Assembly: GCF_002198715.1 (NCBI RefSeq)
Contig: NZ_MWLK01000015.1
Span: forward strand, 1-64,000
Source: Rhodomicrobium sp. R_RK_3
Lineage (GTDB): Bacteria > Pseudomonadota > Alphaproteobacteria > Rhizobiales > Rhodomicrobiaceae
Direction: 5' to 3'
DNA: 64,000 nt
The notes beneath the pieces were generated by a model that was given only the letters and a program-made list of their open reading frames with translations, was not told where the DNA came from and searched no databases. Both the position numbers and the translations under genes were made by a program. Positions 33,867 through 42,899 of this stretch are shown here, piece after piece (the first letter of the stretch is position 1; every line of letters starts with the position of its first letter).

Positions 33867-35542
33867 TGTCCGTTACCGCCGCGGCCGCTGCGCTGCCATT
33901 AAGAGCCCATGAGGGGCCGCACGATCCTGGGAACGAGGAAGACGATATACCGAGTTTTTTCAGGCGCCCGGCCTCGGCTGAGCCACCAAAGCCAGATGCC
34001 CCGTCTCGCAAGAACGCTGCAAACCTCGTGCTCCTCGCCTTCGCCAGCGGCTATTGCCTGGCTTATCTCTTCCGGTCTCTCCCGGCGCTCATTGCCGAGC
34101 CGCTCACCAAGGAGCTCAAACTGACCCCTGGCGATCTCGGCATCTTGAGCGCGGCATTCTTTCTGGCAACCGCCGCGCTGCAACTGCCGATCGGGGTTTG
34201 GTTCGACCGCTATGGACCGCGCCGTGTGCAGGGGCTGCTCATGTTCGGTACGGTCGTCGGCGCAGTTCTCTTTGCGTCGACAGACAATATCGTCCTCCTC
34301 ACCATTGCCCGTATGCTGATCGGTGTCGGGGCGGCAGGCGGTTTTATGGCCGGGCTGAAAGCCATAGTCCTGTGGTATCCGCCAGACCGTATTGCGGTCG
34401 CCAACAGCTGGCTGGTGATGCTCGGCTCGCTCGGCGCCTGCCTCGCAACCTGGCCAGCGGCAATGATGATGGTGGAGATCGGCTGGCGCGGTCTGTTTCT
34501 GCTGCTGGCTGGGTGTACCGCTGCTTCGGCGCTAGCCATCCTGATGCTCGTGCCAGAAAGACGCCAGCCGCAAAACGCAACCAAGCCAGCATCCGGCATC
34601 TCCATTGTCTCGATCTATCGCGATGCCCGGTTCTGGCGTCTGGCGCCACTGTCAGCACTGTCGGTAGGATCAGCCTGGGCTTTCCAAGGCCTGTGGGCCG
34701 CTCCCTGGCTCAGGGCCGTCGAGGGCCTGGGCCAGGATGTAATCGTGACATATCTCTTTGCCATGGCGGCGATCCTCGCCCCGAGCGCCTTGCTGCTTGG
34801 GATGGGAGTGCAGCAATTGCGCCGCCGCGGCATCTCTCCGGCCGGCCTGTTCGCTTTCGTGACCGCGCTCGGCATGAGCGCGGAGCTTGCTCTCATCCTG
34901 CGGCTTCCCCTTCCACCACTCCTGCCGTTGCTGATCGTCGCCGGCATCGGGACCGTCACCGTGCTGAGCTTTACCATCCTGGGCGAGATGTATCCTGCCT
35001 CGGGGCGGGCCAATGCCGCTCTCAATCTCCTTCATATGAGCGCGACCTTCGTGATCCAGTCCGGCGTCGGTTTGTTCATCGAGCAATGGAAGGCGGAAAA
35101 TGGACAATTCCCGCCGATCGCATACCAATCGGCATTGGCGGTCGTGCTCGCCGCGCAATTGGCGGCCTGGATCGTCTTTGTCTGGCCAAAACGCATCAGG
35201 CGCGCCGCGCATCTCCGTGCGCATCGGGTCCATGCGTTGGCCCAGGAACTGGGGCTCACCGCTGCAGCGACAATGCCTTATCTGCAGGCTCGCCAGGTCT
35301 GGACGGCCCGGCTCCTTGATGCCCGCAGACAAGGTCACAACTGGCGTCGGGCCGGGCTGGTTTCGCTCGCGGTCAACAGTAGCCTTGCGCTTTGGATGAT
35401 CTGGGGATCGAGGCAAGCGATGGTTGTTCCGCATGTCATCGAGGTCAGCGAACTGCACGAGCCGGGTGAGATTTGGCGCATTCCATCGAGCACGTTGCTA
35501 ATTGCGCCTTCGCCGCAAGCCGCATCTGCAAGCGCACCATGA
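33866..35542 (+). CDS. MFS transporter with C-terminal TrbF/VirB8-like anchor
   Basis: A 558-residue protein. A polar N-terminus of about 48 residues precedes a 12-helix MFS core with motif A-like GVWFDRYGPRR and a repeat of MFS elements to about residue 440. Residues 470-540 (YLQARQVWTARLLDARRQ, then HNWRR, a hydrophobic stretch, VVPHVIEVSE) copy the N-terminal cytoplasmic helix, membrane span and first periplasmic strand of TrbF. The VirB8 domain proper is missing. The ATG at 33866 overlaps DUF736, with GGGAGG upstream. The next gene overlaps its stop. The substrate is unknown. The tail could dock the transporter to the conjugation complex. Confidence 0.88.
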   Translation: MSVTAAAAALPLRAHEGPHDPGNEEDDIPSFFRRPASAEPPKPDAPSRKNAANLVLLAFASGYCLAYLFRSLPALIAEPLTKELKLTPGDLGILSAAFFLATAALQLPIGVWFDRYGPRRVQGLLMFGTVVGAVLFASTDNIVLLTIARMLIGVGAAGGFMAGLKAIVLWYPPDRIAVANSWLVMLGSLGACLATWPAAMMMVEIGWRGLFLLLAGCTAASALAILMLVPERRQPQNATKPASGISIVSIYRDARFWRLAPLSALSVGSAWAFQGLWAAPWLRAVEGLGQDVIVTYLFAMAAILAPSALLLGMGVQQLRRRGISPAGLFAFVTALGMSAELALILRLPLPPLLPLLIVAGIGTVTVLSFTILGEMYPASGRANAALNLLHMSATFVIQSGVGLFIEQWKAENGQFPPIAYQSALAVVLAAQLAAWIVFVWPKRIRRAAHLRAHRVHALAQELGLTAAATMPYLQARQVWTARLLDARRQGHNWRRAGLVSLAVNSSLALWMIWGSRQAMVVPHVIEVSELHEPGEIWRIPSSTLLIAPSPQAASASAP

Positions 35543-35778
35543 CAGACAGGCCGACAACCCCGCTTCCGCCTGACGCTGTCAGCGCTCCCGATCGATCGGA
35601 AATTTTCTGGGATCTCCGCACCGTGACGCAAAAGACGGGTCTCTCCCGCGCAACCATCTACCGCTATATGGCGCGCGGTGCCTTTCCGCCGCGCCGCAAA
35701 GTTGGTCCGGGCCGCGTGGCCTGGCTCGCGTCGGAGGTGATCGCCTGGAGTTTAAGTCGTCCAATCATTACACAATAA
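35539..35778 (+). CDS. AlpA-like helix-turn-helix regulator
   Basis: A 79-residue protein with a MerR/AlpA-like DNA-binding fold: LRTVTQKTGLSRATIYRYMA, then GAFPPRRKVGPGRVAWLASEVIAW. Proteins of this kind act as excisionases or activators in ICEs. The ATG at 35539 overlaps the MFS stop. It is the last gene before a clearly A+T-rich gap. Confidence 0.88.
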   Translation: MTDRPTTPLPPDAVSAPDRSEIFWDLRTVTQKTGLSRATIYRYMARGAFPPRRKVGPGRVAWLASEVIAWSLSRPIITQ

Positions 35779-36008
35779 ATTCAATTCAACTGCTCGCAAC
35801 GCATATGATAGTCATCATGTCCAAGATGATTTCAAATTCAATGCGACAATATAACGGAACCGATTTATGCATTACGTAACATATTACTTCAAAAAAACTT
35901 TGCAATGGCGCGATTTTTATTGATAATTTATTCCTAGATCAAATGTTGCATTCTCCGACCGGGGCGTTATCGCTTTCGTTTGGCGGAATTAAAGCTCTGG
36001 AGCCAGCA
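35779..36008. promoter_or_regulatory. A+T-rich intergenic region with likely promoter
   Basis: A stretch of about 200 bp is much richer in A and T than the surroundings, with several near-palindromic ATT/AAT runs (for example around 35800-35930). It separates the trb-DUF736-MFS-alpA unit from the DUF6499/DUF2285 gene and probably holds that gene's promoter. No replication iterons are evident. Confidence 0.4.
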
Positions 36009-36816
36009 ATGCCCATTCACACTTGGCCGCCATCGCTTGACAGCTATGATTACCTTGTTGGTCAGCCCCAATCCGCCTGGGCCTGGGAATTCCTTCGCCG
36101 CAACAGCCATTATCGCGCTCAAGCGGAACAAGCCTTGCAAGGCGCGAAGAACCCATCTCAAACCCGGACGGGACTGCGCATCACACGTCTGTTGAGCCCA
36201 CAACTCGAAGCGAATGCGTGGGCGCTCTGCTCCTTTCGCCGATCCAAACCAGGCGTCGCATGAAGCCCGCCCGATTTGGTCGGCGGAGGCAGGAGCTCCA
36301 GTCTTAATTGCCAGAGCCGCTGCCATCGCAGGTCCAGACACTTCAGAAGCTGCGCTCTTTGCGCCGGATTTGCCTGGCGCCGTTCACCTTCTCATCGACG
36401 ACCGTAAACGCAGCCACCTCCTCCTCGTTTGCGGACCTCTCGCGTTGCAACTCCTCATCGAGGGAGCAGATCTGCTAAGTGGACCCGTGTCCCTAAACTT
36501 TATCACTCGCGGCATCGCGGAACTCGCGCCTGCGATCGACAAGCTTTCCATGCTGCGGCGGATTTTGGCGTGTTCCTCCCAATTTCGGCATGCACAGCGG
36601 AGTTGGAGCACGCAAACCCTTCGTCTTCGGAACGCCCTCATTGCTCTTGACGGCCATGCCGCCGGAGCGAGCTATCGCGAGATTGCTACTGTCATTTTTG
36701 GCAAGGAGCGCGTTGCCAGAGATTGGCCAGATCCCTCACTCAAAGACCGCGTTCGCCGCAGCCTCAGTCGCGGTCAAGCCTACATAAATGGTAGATATCG
36801 CACGCTCATTTTCTAA
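36009..36816 (+). pseudogene. DUF6499-DUF2285 ICE regulator, split by a frameshift
   Basis: The first part, from ATG 36009, encodes the DUF6499-like start YDYLVGQPQSAWAWEFLRRN and stops at 36263. The second part, open from 36214 to 36816 in another frame, encodes the DUF2285 end (LRNALIALDGHAAGASYREI, RRSLSRGQAYINGRY). In related ICEs these are one protein. Reading from frame one to frame two at about 36236 (TTT/CGCC) restores continuity. Either the gene is inactivated by a single-base change or it is expressed by frameshifting. The product controls transfer or excision genes in its family. Confidence 0.75.
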
Positions 36817-36925
36817 GCTGACTGAGACAAGTGTGGCGTTCTCTTCAAGGTATCTCTGAGCCACTTCTGCCGACCCCTTTTTGTAATCAAAATTTAACGC
36901 TCCAAGAGAAGGAGTCAGATTTGCC

Positions 36926-37165
36926 ATGAGCTCGGTCCGATCAATCCGAAAGAGTGAGTCGATTCAGGCATCCGCGCCGGCGGACTTCCTCACCATTGAC
37001 GAGGCCGCCGAGTTGCTTCGCGTTCACCGGCGCACGCTCGATAACATGCGCTGGAGAGGTACAGGTCCTATCTTCCGGCGCCATGGCGGCCGCATCGTCT
37101 ATCAGCGCGATGAGTTGCTCGCCTGGTCTACCGAACGGAAAGCAAACAATACCCGGCCACGATGA
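36926..37165 (+). CDS. Excisionase-like helix-turn-helix protein
   Basis: A 79-residue protein with a winged-helix DNA-binding domain: FLTIDEAAELLRVHRRTLDN followed by GPIFRRHGGRIVYQRDELLAW. It belongs to the small MerR-like/excisionase group. Its stop overlaps the start of traF (ATGA). It probably serves in ICE excision or in regulation of transfer. Confidence 0.85.
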   Translation: MSSVRSIRKSESIQASAPADFLTIDEAAELLRVHRRTLDNMRWRGTGPIFRRHGGRIVYQRDELLAWSTERKANNTRPR

Positions 37166-37665
37166 GACCTCGCCTGATACTCCTTACGACCGCATCAGTT
37201 GTTATGGCGCTCATCATCAGCGCCGCTACTTCGCCGCGCTACGTCCTCAATCTCAGCCCCAGCGTCCCGGTGGGGCTTTATCGGCTTGAAGGGAGAAGCC
37301 TGCAGCGCGGCGACCTTGCCGTCATTCATTTGGGTGAGCCTTGGCGTAACCTGGCGCAGTCGCGAGGATACCTTTTGTCGAAAGCCTGGTTGATCAAGCC
37401 AGTCGCTGCCCTTCCTGGTGACCGCGTCTGCCGGCTGGGCTGGGTGATCACTATCAATGGGAGCATCTCCGCTGTCGCTCAGTCGGCGGACCCAATGGGT
37501 CGCTTTCTTCCCAAATGGGATGGTTGCAGAAGCCTTGGGCAAGATGAGATGTTCCTGCTCTCGAACACGGATAACAGTTTTGACGGGCGTTACTTCGATG
37601 TTACTCCGCGATCGGCATTGATTGCAAAAGCTCTTCCCTTTTTGATACTCGTAATGCACCAATAA
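37162..37665 (+). CDS. traF: TraF, S26-family conjugal pilin peptidase
   Basis: A 167-residue membrane-anchored peptidase. One N-terminal transmembrane helix (residues 5-22) is followed by the catalytic Ser in LSPSVPVGLYRL (about 33) and the catalytic Lys in LIKPVAALPGD (about 77). The C-terminus has the SNTDNSFDGRYF motif. TraF processes and cyclises TrbC-type pilins. It ends the backbone unit. No DUF2840, parA or rep gene follows, so the ICE may have lost those neighbours. Confidence 0.9.
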   Translation: MRPRLILLTTASVVMALIISAATSPRYVLNLSPSVPVGLYRLEGRSLQRGDLAVIHLGEPWRNLAQSRGYLLSKAWLIKPVAALPGDRVCRLGWVITINGSISAVAQSADPMGRFLPKWDGCRSLGQDEMFLLSNTDNSFDGRYFDVTPRSALIAKALPFLILVMHQ

Positions 37666-38050
37666 TCTCCGCTTAAGAGCGACCAGAGCAAGTGGCGTAC
37701 GTTGCGCGGCGGGTTGCACCATGGATCTTCCCCCGCCAATCTGCCATGACCTGCCACGCGGTTGAGGAAACGGCGCCACTGGGTCGATCAGAGCTGAGCA
37801 GGCGCTCGGCACCGCACTGCACGGGCAGCGAGTATCCACGAGGGAGGCTCGGCTGAAATATGTACGGGTCGCATCGCCCGCGCGAAAATTTACCGCTCTC
37901 GGCGCCCCCGACTGAGCAATGGCCAATTCCTGCCCGCATCACTGATTTAACTGTCTTTGAATGAACTCGTGCCGAGCCGCAGCAATTTGGAATTAGCGGG
38001 AGCGACGGCGAATTGTACCTGCCGAAGCGCGATACGGAATACTGCGCCTG

Positions 38051-38067
38051 AGAATACATTCCATTCT
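38051..38067. promoter_or_regulatory. Dyad operator AGAATA-CATTC-CATTCT (site 4 of 6)
   Basis: This matches the 19652 and 21329 modules with one arm base changed, and keeps the TCTGCGGAATG tail. A further half-site, CGGAATA, lies about 20 bp before it. No intact gene is near on the minus strand, so the original target may be lost. Confidence 0.55.
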
Positions 38068-38272
38068 TCTGCGGAATGTTGAGCTTGCGGGACCTCAAAG
38101 GCCGCTCGCTTCACCCCGGGCATTTCCTCTCGCAGGGCTGATGTCGATGACGAGTGCTGCGGCCGACCGAGCATTTTCGATAAGATCTCTCTGGAACATT
38201 AACGGATACAACCAACCTAGCGTTCGTTCTCGATCGGGCGCCATCAATAATTTGGACGACAGCGGATGATAG

Positions 38273-38300
38273 TATTCCGCATCGGAATAGTTCCTATTCC
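38273..38300. promoter_or_regulatory. Tandem overlapping dyads upstream of SnoaL gene (site 5 of 6)
   Basis: TATTCCG-CAT-CGGAATA (38273-38289) overlaps GGAATAG-TTC-CTATTCC (38284-38300). Both dyads have perfect 7-bp arms. Three half-sites are thus spaced about one helical turn apart, 115 bp before the start at 38415. This is the strongest operator of the set. Confidence 0.7.
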
Positions 38301-38414
38301 ATCCCCTACTCTTCCCAAATACTTCGGCCCTTACGATCTTGGCGTTGGGCCGTCCTCGTGCCTTTATTCGGGGCGTGAGCGACTCTTTTCAACTGCTACC
38401 TCACATAACCAACC

Positions 38415-38855
38415 ATGACAAACTCCTCCATATCCGAAGCAGCGAAGGCCGTGGTCCGCCGAAATACCGAGGAGGTCCAGGGGGGCGGTGACTGGGCGCT
38501 CTACGACGAGCTTTTCTCTGACGATTTTGTCGACCATACCCCCCAGCCAGGCGTCACTGCCGATAAAGACGGGGTGCGATTTTTATACAAAGGTCTGAGG
38601 ACTGCTTTTCCGGACTTTCATGCGGACATCCACTGGCAGAGCGCCGAAGGCGATCTTGTGACGACCTATAAAGTTTATCACGGGACACATCGCGGGACGT
38701 TCCTTGGAATCCCGCCGACCGGCCGCAAAATTCAGTTCGAGACTGTCGACGCGATGCGAGTCCGCGATGGCAAGATCACAGACCACTGGGGTGTCGGCAA
38801 CCTTTACTCGCTCGTCCAGCAACTCAAAGGCGAGGATGGACCGGGAATCAGCTGA
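38415..38855 (+). CDS. SnoaL-like ester cyclase / NTF2-fold protein
   Basis: A 146-residue single-domain protein of the SnoaL-like group, with YDELFSDDFVDHTPQPG, then FPDFHADIHWQSAEGDLVTT, TFLGIPPTGRKI and GKITDHW. The family fold is a cone-shaped alpha+beta barrel that binds hydrophobic substrates. Many members have no known reaction. It lies below the tandem operator at 38273 and is 119 bp ahead of the response regulator. It could act in the same small-molecule pathway as the epoxide hydrolases and P450. Confidence 0.85.
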   Translation: MTNSSISEAAKAVVRRNTEEVQGGGDWALYDELFSDDFVDHTPQPGVTADKDGVRFLYKGLRTAFPDFHADIHWQSAEGDLVTTYKVYHGTHRGTFLGIPPTGRKIQFETVDAMRVRDGKITDHWGVGNLYSLVQQLKGEDGPGIS

Positions 38856-38973
38856 CCCAGCTATCCAGGCCCCCCATCTGGGGATACGCCTAGCTCCGAT
38901 CGAGGCTGGACCGCTCAGGGGCTTGAGACCAGGGGCCATCCGCTTGACATTGCCGGAACAGCGATCCCGAACT

Positions 38974-39738
38974 ATGAAGCAGAGTCGCATTCTCGTCGCA
39001 AACGACAATCCTGCGATCTGCTCCAGGCTCCGCGATTACTTCCAGCAGCATGGTCTGTTGGCAGAATGCACGTCCACCCCGCGAGGTTGTCTGTGGGCAC
39101 TCGACAAAGGTGACATCAGCCTCATCATACTCAATGCCCGGCTAGGCGAGGGGGACGGATTTGGTCTGCTGCGCGAGATCCGAGCACGCTCAGACGTGCC
39201 GATCATCGTCGTTACAACACACGAAGGCGATGAAACGGATAGAGTTGGGGGTCTCGAGGCGGGAGCCGACGATTACGTTGCCGAACCGTTCAGCCTCAGG
39301 GAATTGCTGGCGCGAGTGGGCGCGGTGCTACGCCGGCATGAAATCGCTCGCGCAAGGCTCATCCGTGAGCCCAAGGACGGCGGATTTACATTCCAGGGCT
39401 GGGCGCTTTATCGGCGTGACCGGAGGCTGATCGATCCAAGCGGAAAGCCAGTGCCGCTCACGAAAGGCGAATATGCCCTACTGCTGGCGTTCCTGAGTTC
39501 ACCGCACGTGGTGCTGAGCCGCGATCAGCTCGTCCAAGCAACCCGTGTTCATGGCGATCTCTTCGACAAAAGCATTGACGTCAAAGTGCTGCGCCTGCGG
39601 CGGAAATTGGAGTGCGCTCCGACCAAGGGACACCTCATCCAGACCAAACGGGGGTTGGGTTATGCATTCGTCGCCGACGTTAAGGAATTGCAGTCTACGT
39701 TCGCTACTCCCACGACGCTCAGGTCAGCAAAAAAGTGA
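38974..39738 (+). CDS. OmpR-family regulator with degenerate receiver
   Basis: A 254-residue protein: receiver domain (1-120) plus winged-helix DNA-binding domain (about 140-235, with LTKGEYALLLAFLSS and KVLRLRRKLE). In the receiver the phosphoacceptor Asp is Asn (LIILNARLGEGDG), one acid of the DD pair is Asn (VANDNP) and the conserved Lys is Glu (ADDYVAEPF). The Thr is kept. It therefore cannot be switched by standard Asp phosphorylation. The frame is open well upstream, but the ATG at 38974 gives the domain start. No histidine kinase is nearby. It may be constitutive or respond to a ligand or a partner protein. Confidence 0.88.
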   Translation: MKQSRILVANDNPAICSRLRDYFQQHGLLAECTSTPRGCLWALDKGDISLIILNARLGEGDGFGLLREIRARSDVPIIVVTTHEGDETDRVGGLEAGADDYVAEPFSLRELLARVGAVLRRHEIARARLIREPKDGGFTFQGWALYRRDRRLIDPSGKPVPLTKGEYALLLAFLSSPHVVLSRDQLVQATRVHGDLFDKSIDVKVLRLRRKLECAPTKGHLIQTKRGLGYAFVADVKELQSTFATPTTLRSAKK

Positions 39739-40110
39739 GGATGCCAATATAACGCCACCCGCAGGGTGTTACTGAGGATACCGGCCAGCCCTGCGCTTCA
39801 GCCGCTTGCTCGAGTTTGACGACGAAGTCTTCCCCTGCGATCAACTGATGTCGGTGTGAACTGGAGGTCCAGTGCGGATGGCGCCTCAGCCAGCGTATTT
39901 CCGGATTGCTTGTGGATCTGGGTTTCGGAGGGGCGCTGATCATTGGCTAAACAGCGATGAATGCGTGAATCTGAGCAAGATTTTTATCCCTCGAAACAAG
40001 TGGTAATATGTCTCTGCGAAAAAGCTGACGCAAAGAAGCAGAAATGAGTAACCTGGAGGCCATTAAAATAAGTCACTACTAATTTTCCGGACGACTCCAT
40101 CGGAACGGCG
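39739..40110. other. Intergenic region, composition shift
   Basis: No gene is supported. A short CACCC-GCA-GGGTG stem follows the regulator gene at about 39755-39770, without a T tract. The sequence becomes richer in A and T to the right, marking entry to a segment of different origin. Confidence 0.35.
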
Positions 40111-40917
40111 GTGAGTACGACACAAGGGCATATTCAGGTGCGGATATTTGCGATTTCCGATGTACATTGTGATTATGAAGAAAATCTTCGTTGGCTCCAA
40201 AATTTATCGCTGCAGGATTTCAAGAACGATCTCCTGATCCTTGCTGGTGATATTTCGCATTCTTTGCTACTCGTTGCCGGAGTCCTGGAAGAATTGGCGC
40301 GCCGCTTTGCCCATGTGCTTTTTGTTCCAGGCAATCATGATTTGTGGACAATAAAGGATTCTGATCTAACATCTATTAGTAAATTTCATGCAATCTGCAG
40401 CATTGCAAACGAAAGTGGAGTAATAACTGCACCTTATCGGCATCACGATCTCGTAGTTATACCTCTGTTCAGTTGGTACGATTATTCGTTTGGTGAGCCA
40501 AGTGATCGCCTACGGAAGGTTTGGGCTGATTATCGTTACTGCAGATGGCCCGCTCACTGTACGGAAGAGTCAATTACGACATATTTTCTTGATTTAAATC
40601 AGAAAAATATTGCCACCTCCAGTGAACATGTCGTGACATTTTCACATTTTGTTCCCAGGGTCGATATTTTGCCGAGATTTATCACCCCGACACACCGCAG
40701 ACTTTACCCCGTTCTCGGTTCTAGTCGTATCGATCAGCAGATAAGGCAGGTAGGGGCCAAAATGCATGTGTACGGCCATTCGCATGTGAATAGGCGGGTG
40801 AACAAGGACGGTGTGACCTATATCAACAACGCTTATGGCTATCCGCATGAGACGATGATTTCCGCAAAGTCCTTGTTGTGCGTCTATGAATATGACGTAA
40901 ACACGCTGAAGCGTTGA
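40111..40917 (+). CDS. Calcineurin-like metallophosphoesterase
   Basis: A 268-residue protein with the full set of two-metal phosphoesterase motifs: ISDVHCD, LAGDIS, VPGNHD, a His in TFSHF, and VYGHSH. It lacks a signal peptide and is probably cytoplasmic. The start is GTG at 40111. The gene is visibly richer in A+T than its neighbours and stands alone, so it was probably acquired separately. Substrates in the family range from cyclic nucleotides to nucleic acids. Single metallophosphoesterases also occur in phage defence islands, but nothing here ties it to one. Confidence 0.88.
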   Translation: MSTTQGHIQVRIFAISDVHCDYEENLRWLQNLSLQDFKNDLLILAGDISHSLLLVAGVLEELARRFAHVLFVPGNHDLWTIKDSDLTSISKFHAICSIANESGVITAPYRHHDLVVIPLFSWYDYSFGEPSDRLRKVWADYRYCRWPAHCTEESITTYFLDLNQKNIATSSEHVVTFSHFVPRVDILPRFITPTHRRLYPVLGSSRIDQQIRQVGAKMHVYGHSHVNRRVNKDGVTYINNAYGYPHETMISAKSLLCVYEYDVNTLKR

Positions 40918-41036
40918 GCAACTGCGAACATCTTTGGATAGTGCCTCAGGCCCCCAAGCGATTTCCGCTCCTAGTGAAGATCGTTTATTTTATTGATATG
41001 CACCTTTGTTGATGCTCAGCTTAACGCTATTAACGG

Positions 41037-41933
41037 CTAGCGTGACCTGCGCCGTGTCAACTCTTCTGCCAGGAATTCAACAAGGGCGCGCACCTTGGTG
41101 GATGGCCGCGGCCCTGCCGGCAGAACTGCGTAGACGTTGGCTCCCTCCATTTCATATTCCCGAAGAAGATGGACGAGTTGGCCGGACCGGAGCTCGATTT
41201 CAGCCATAACATCCGATACCATGCCTATCCCCAATCCAGCGACTGCACTGGCAAGGATTCCTGGAGCCGAATTGATCTGCAATCGAGCCTGGACGTTCAC
41301 GGATATGACGGTGTCGTTTCGGCGAAACCGCCAATTCTCGCGGCCGAAGCCACCATGGCCGAGTATGCATTCGTGCTCGGCAAGGTCCGCAGGCGTCTTC
41401 GGCCTGCCGTGCTGCTCCAGATAGGCCGGCGCTGCCACAATTATCTTGTTCACCGAGGCAAGCTTGCGCGAACCGAACGTTGAGTCGTCGAGCGCGCCGA
41501 CGCGAATGGCGATGTCGACACCATCTGCGACCAGATTCTGCCGCTCGTCCGACATGGTGATGTCGACACGAAGCTCCGGGTGCGCGCGCAGAAAGCCTGA
41601 CAGACAAGGGATCACTGCGCGCGTTCCGTACATGACCGGCAATGCAAGCCGTACGACACCGCGCAACGAATCGACACCGCGCGCCGCATCCTCGGCATCC
41701 TCCCAGTCGGCCATGACTTGGCGCGCGCGTTCGAGGAACAGCGCGCCAGCATCAGTCAACGACAGGTTGCGGGTCGTCCTGAGCAGGAGCTTGACAGCAA
41801 GTCGGGTCTCAAGCTCGCTAATAATACGAGAAACTGACGGCTGCGACATATGCAGTTCGCGAGCGGCGCGAGAAAAGCTGCCGCACTCGGCGACGCGTGC
41901 GAATACCGTAAGTTCCTGCCAGCGATCGCTCAT
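41037..41933 (-). CDS. LysR-family transcriptional regulator
   Basis: A 298-residue LysR protein. The N-terminal winged helix (FARVAECGSFSRAARELHMS, QPSVSRIISELE) is followed by a periplasmic-binding-like effector domain. It is divergent from the peroxiredoxin gene with a 102-bp gap, the classic layout for LysR control of the neighbour. A sensor role for peroxide or electrophiles is plausible but inferred only from that pairing. Confidence 0.92.
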   Translation of the reverse strand: MSDRWQELTVFARVAECGSFSRAARELHMSQPSVSRIISELETRLAVKLLLRTTRNLSLTDAGALFLERARQVMADWEDAEDAARGVDSLRGVVRLALPVMYGTRAVIPCLSGFLRAHPELRVDITMSDERQNLVADGVDIAIRVGALDDSTFGSRKLASVNKIIVAAPAYLEQHGRPKTPADLAEHECILGHGGFGRENWRFRRNDTVISVNVQARLQINSAPGILASAVAGLGIGMVSDVMAEIELRSGQLVHLLREYEMEGANVYAVLPAGPRPSTKVRALVEFLAEELTRRRSR

Positions 41934-42035
41934 TTGAAATATGGATAGATGTTCTTTGAAATGGGCTTATACCCATTCCTTCGCGAATGGCCCAGTTCTT
42001 TCTTCAGGCACCGAGCCATAGCGAAAGAGAGCATC

Positions 42036-42713
42036 ATGAAATTACAGGACCAACTCGACGCATTCCGCACGGACTTCGAATCCGGGAGGCTTTCGTTCAA
42101 GCCCACGCAGGCGCAGCTCGGCATCATACACCGCGCCACCGCCGAACTCATCGAGAGCGGTCAGGCCGGCCGCGCACTCAAGGCTGCTGATATCGCACCC
42201 CAATTCCAGCTGAAAGATGCCAATGAGCGCCTCGTCAGCTCGAGTGAATTGCTCGCGGACGGTCCGCTGATCGTAAGTTTCTATCGGGGTGTTTGGTGCC
42301 CTTACTGCAACATGGACCTTAAAGCCCTCGAAGCGGCCCGGCCGGAATTCGAGACGCGCGGCGCCCAACTGGTCGCGATCTCGCCGCAAACCCCGTCCAA
42401 CAGCCGCAAGTCCCAGAGAGACAATGGCCTCAGCTTTCCGATCCTGAGCGACACCAACAGCGATGTAGCCGCCGCCTTTGGCATCCGCTTTCATTTGCCC
42501 GACTATCTGGTCGAACTCTACAAGGCTTTCGGCAATGATCTTCCCGTCATCAACGACGACGCGTCCTGGGTGCTCCCGATGCCCGCTCGGTACGTCATCG
42601 GCACGGGCGGCGTGATCGCCTACGCCGAAGTCAATCCCGACTATACGCGCCGCCCTGATCCTTCGGAGTTGCTGCCGGTTCTTGACCAGTTGCGCACCAC
42701 AAAAGCGGCCTAA
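42036..42713 (+). CDS. Peroxiredoxin-like AhpC/TSA family protein
   Basis: A 225-residue thioredoxin-fold protein. A helical N-terminal extension of about 60 residues precedes APQFQLKDANERLV and the active site FYRGVWCPYCNMDL, with a CxxC instead of the classic single peroxidatic Cys. This is the AhpC/TSA variant often annotated peroxiredoxin-like. The ATG at 42036 is chosen because upstream codons of the open frame do not fit. It probably reduces peroxides. It is divergent from its likely LysR regulator. Confidence 0.88.
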   Translation: MKLQDQLDAFRTDFESGRLSFKPTQAQLGIIHRATAELIESGQAGRALKAADIAPQFQLKDANERLVSSSELLADGPLIVSFYRGVWCPYCNMDLKALEAARPEFETRGAQLVAISPQTPSNSRKSQRDNGLSFPILSDTNSDVAAAFGIRFHLPDYLVELYKAFGNDLPVINDDASWVLPMPARYVIGTGGVIAYAEVNPDYTRRPDPSELLPVLDQLRTTKAA

Positions 42714-42899
42714 CGCAAAGGTGAGCTGCTCAAGGACATAGCACCAAGTCTTCTCACGAGGTTGGACTAATATTTTTGAAGGCAGCGCGCCGCATTAGAC
42801 GAACAGCCGATGGCTGCGACGTCATGGATCTTCCGCGTCGTCGCCGAACTCGCGCAAGAGGCTACGGGCATTGGCATCGCGAAAGAGAGAGAGAGAGCA

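Larger units (their letters stand above)
37666..38414. other. Long intergenic region with two operator modules
   Basis: No convincing gene is found. A minus-strand frame at 37673-38098 has no family features. The region marks the change from ICE backbone to the second metabolic cassette. It contains dyads at 38051-38067 and 38273-38300, and its middle may hold decayed coding sequence. Confidence 0.5.

Noticed and set aside
34054-35319. 421-codon alternative frame inside the MFS gene
   Set aside because: Same-strand out-of-frame shadow, Arg/Gly/Ser rich. The MFS frame has membrane helices and coupled neighbours.
35779-36008. A+T-rich segment considered as a replication origin
   Set aside because: No rep or par gene nearby and no iterons. 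A promoter region explains it better.
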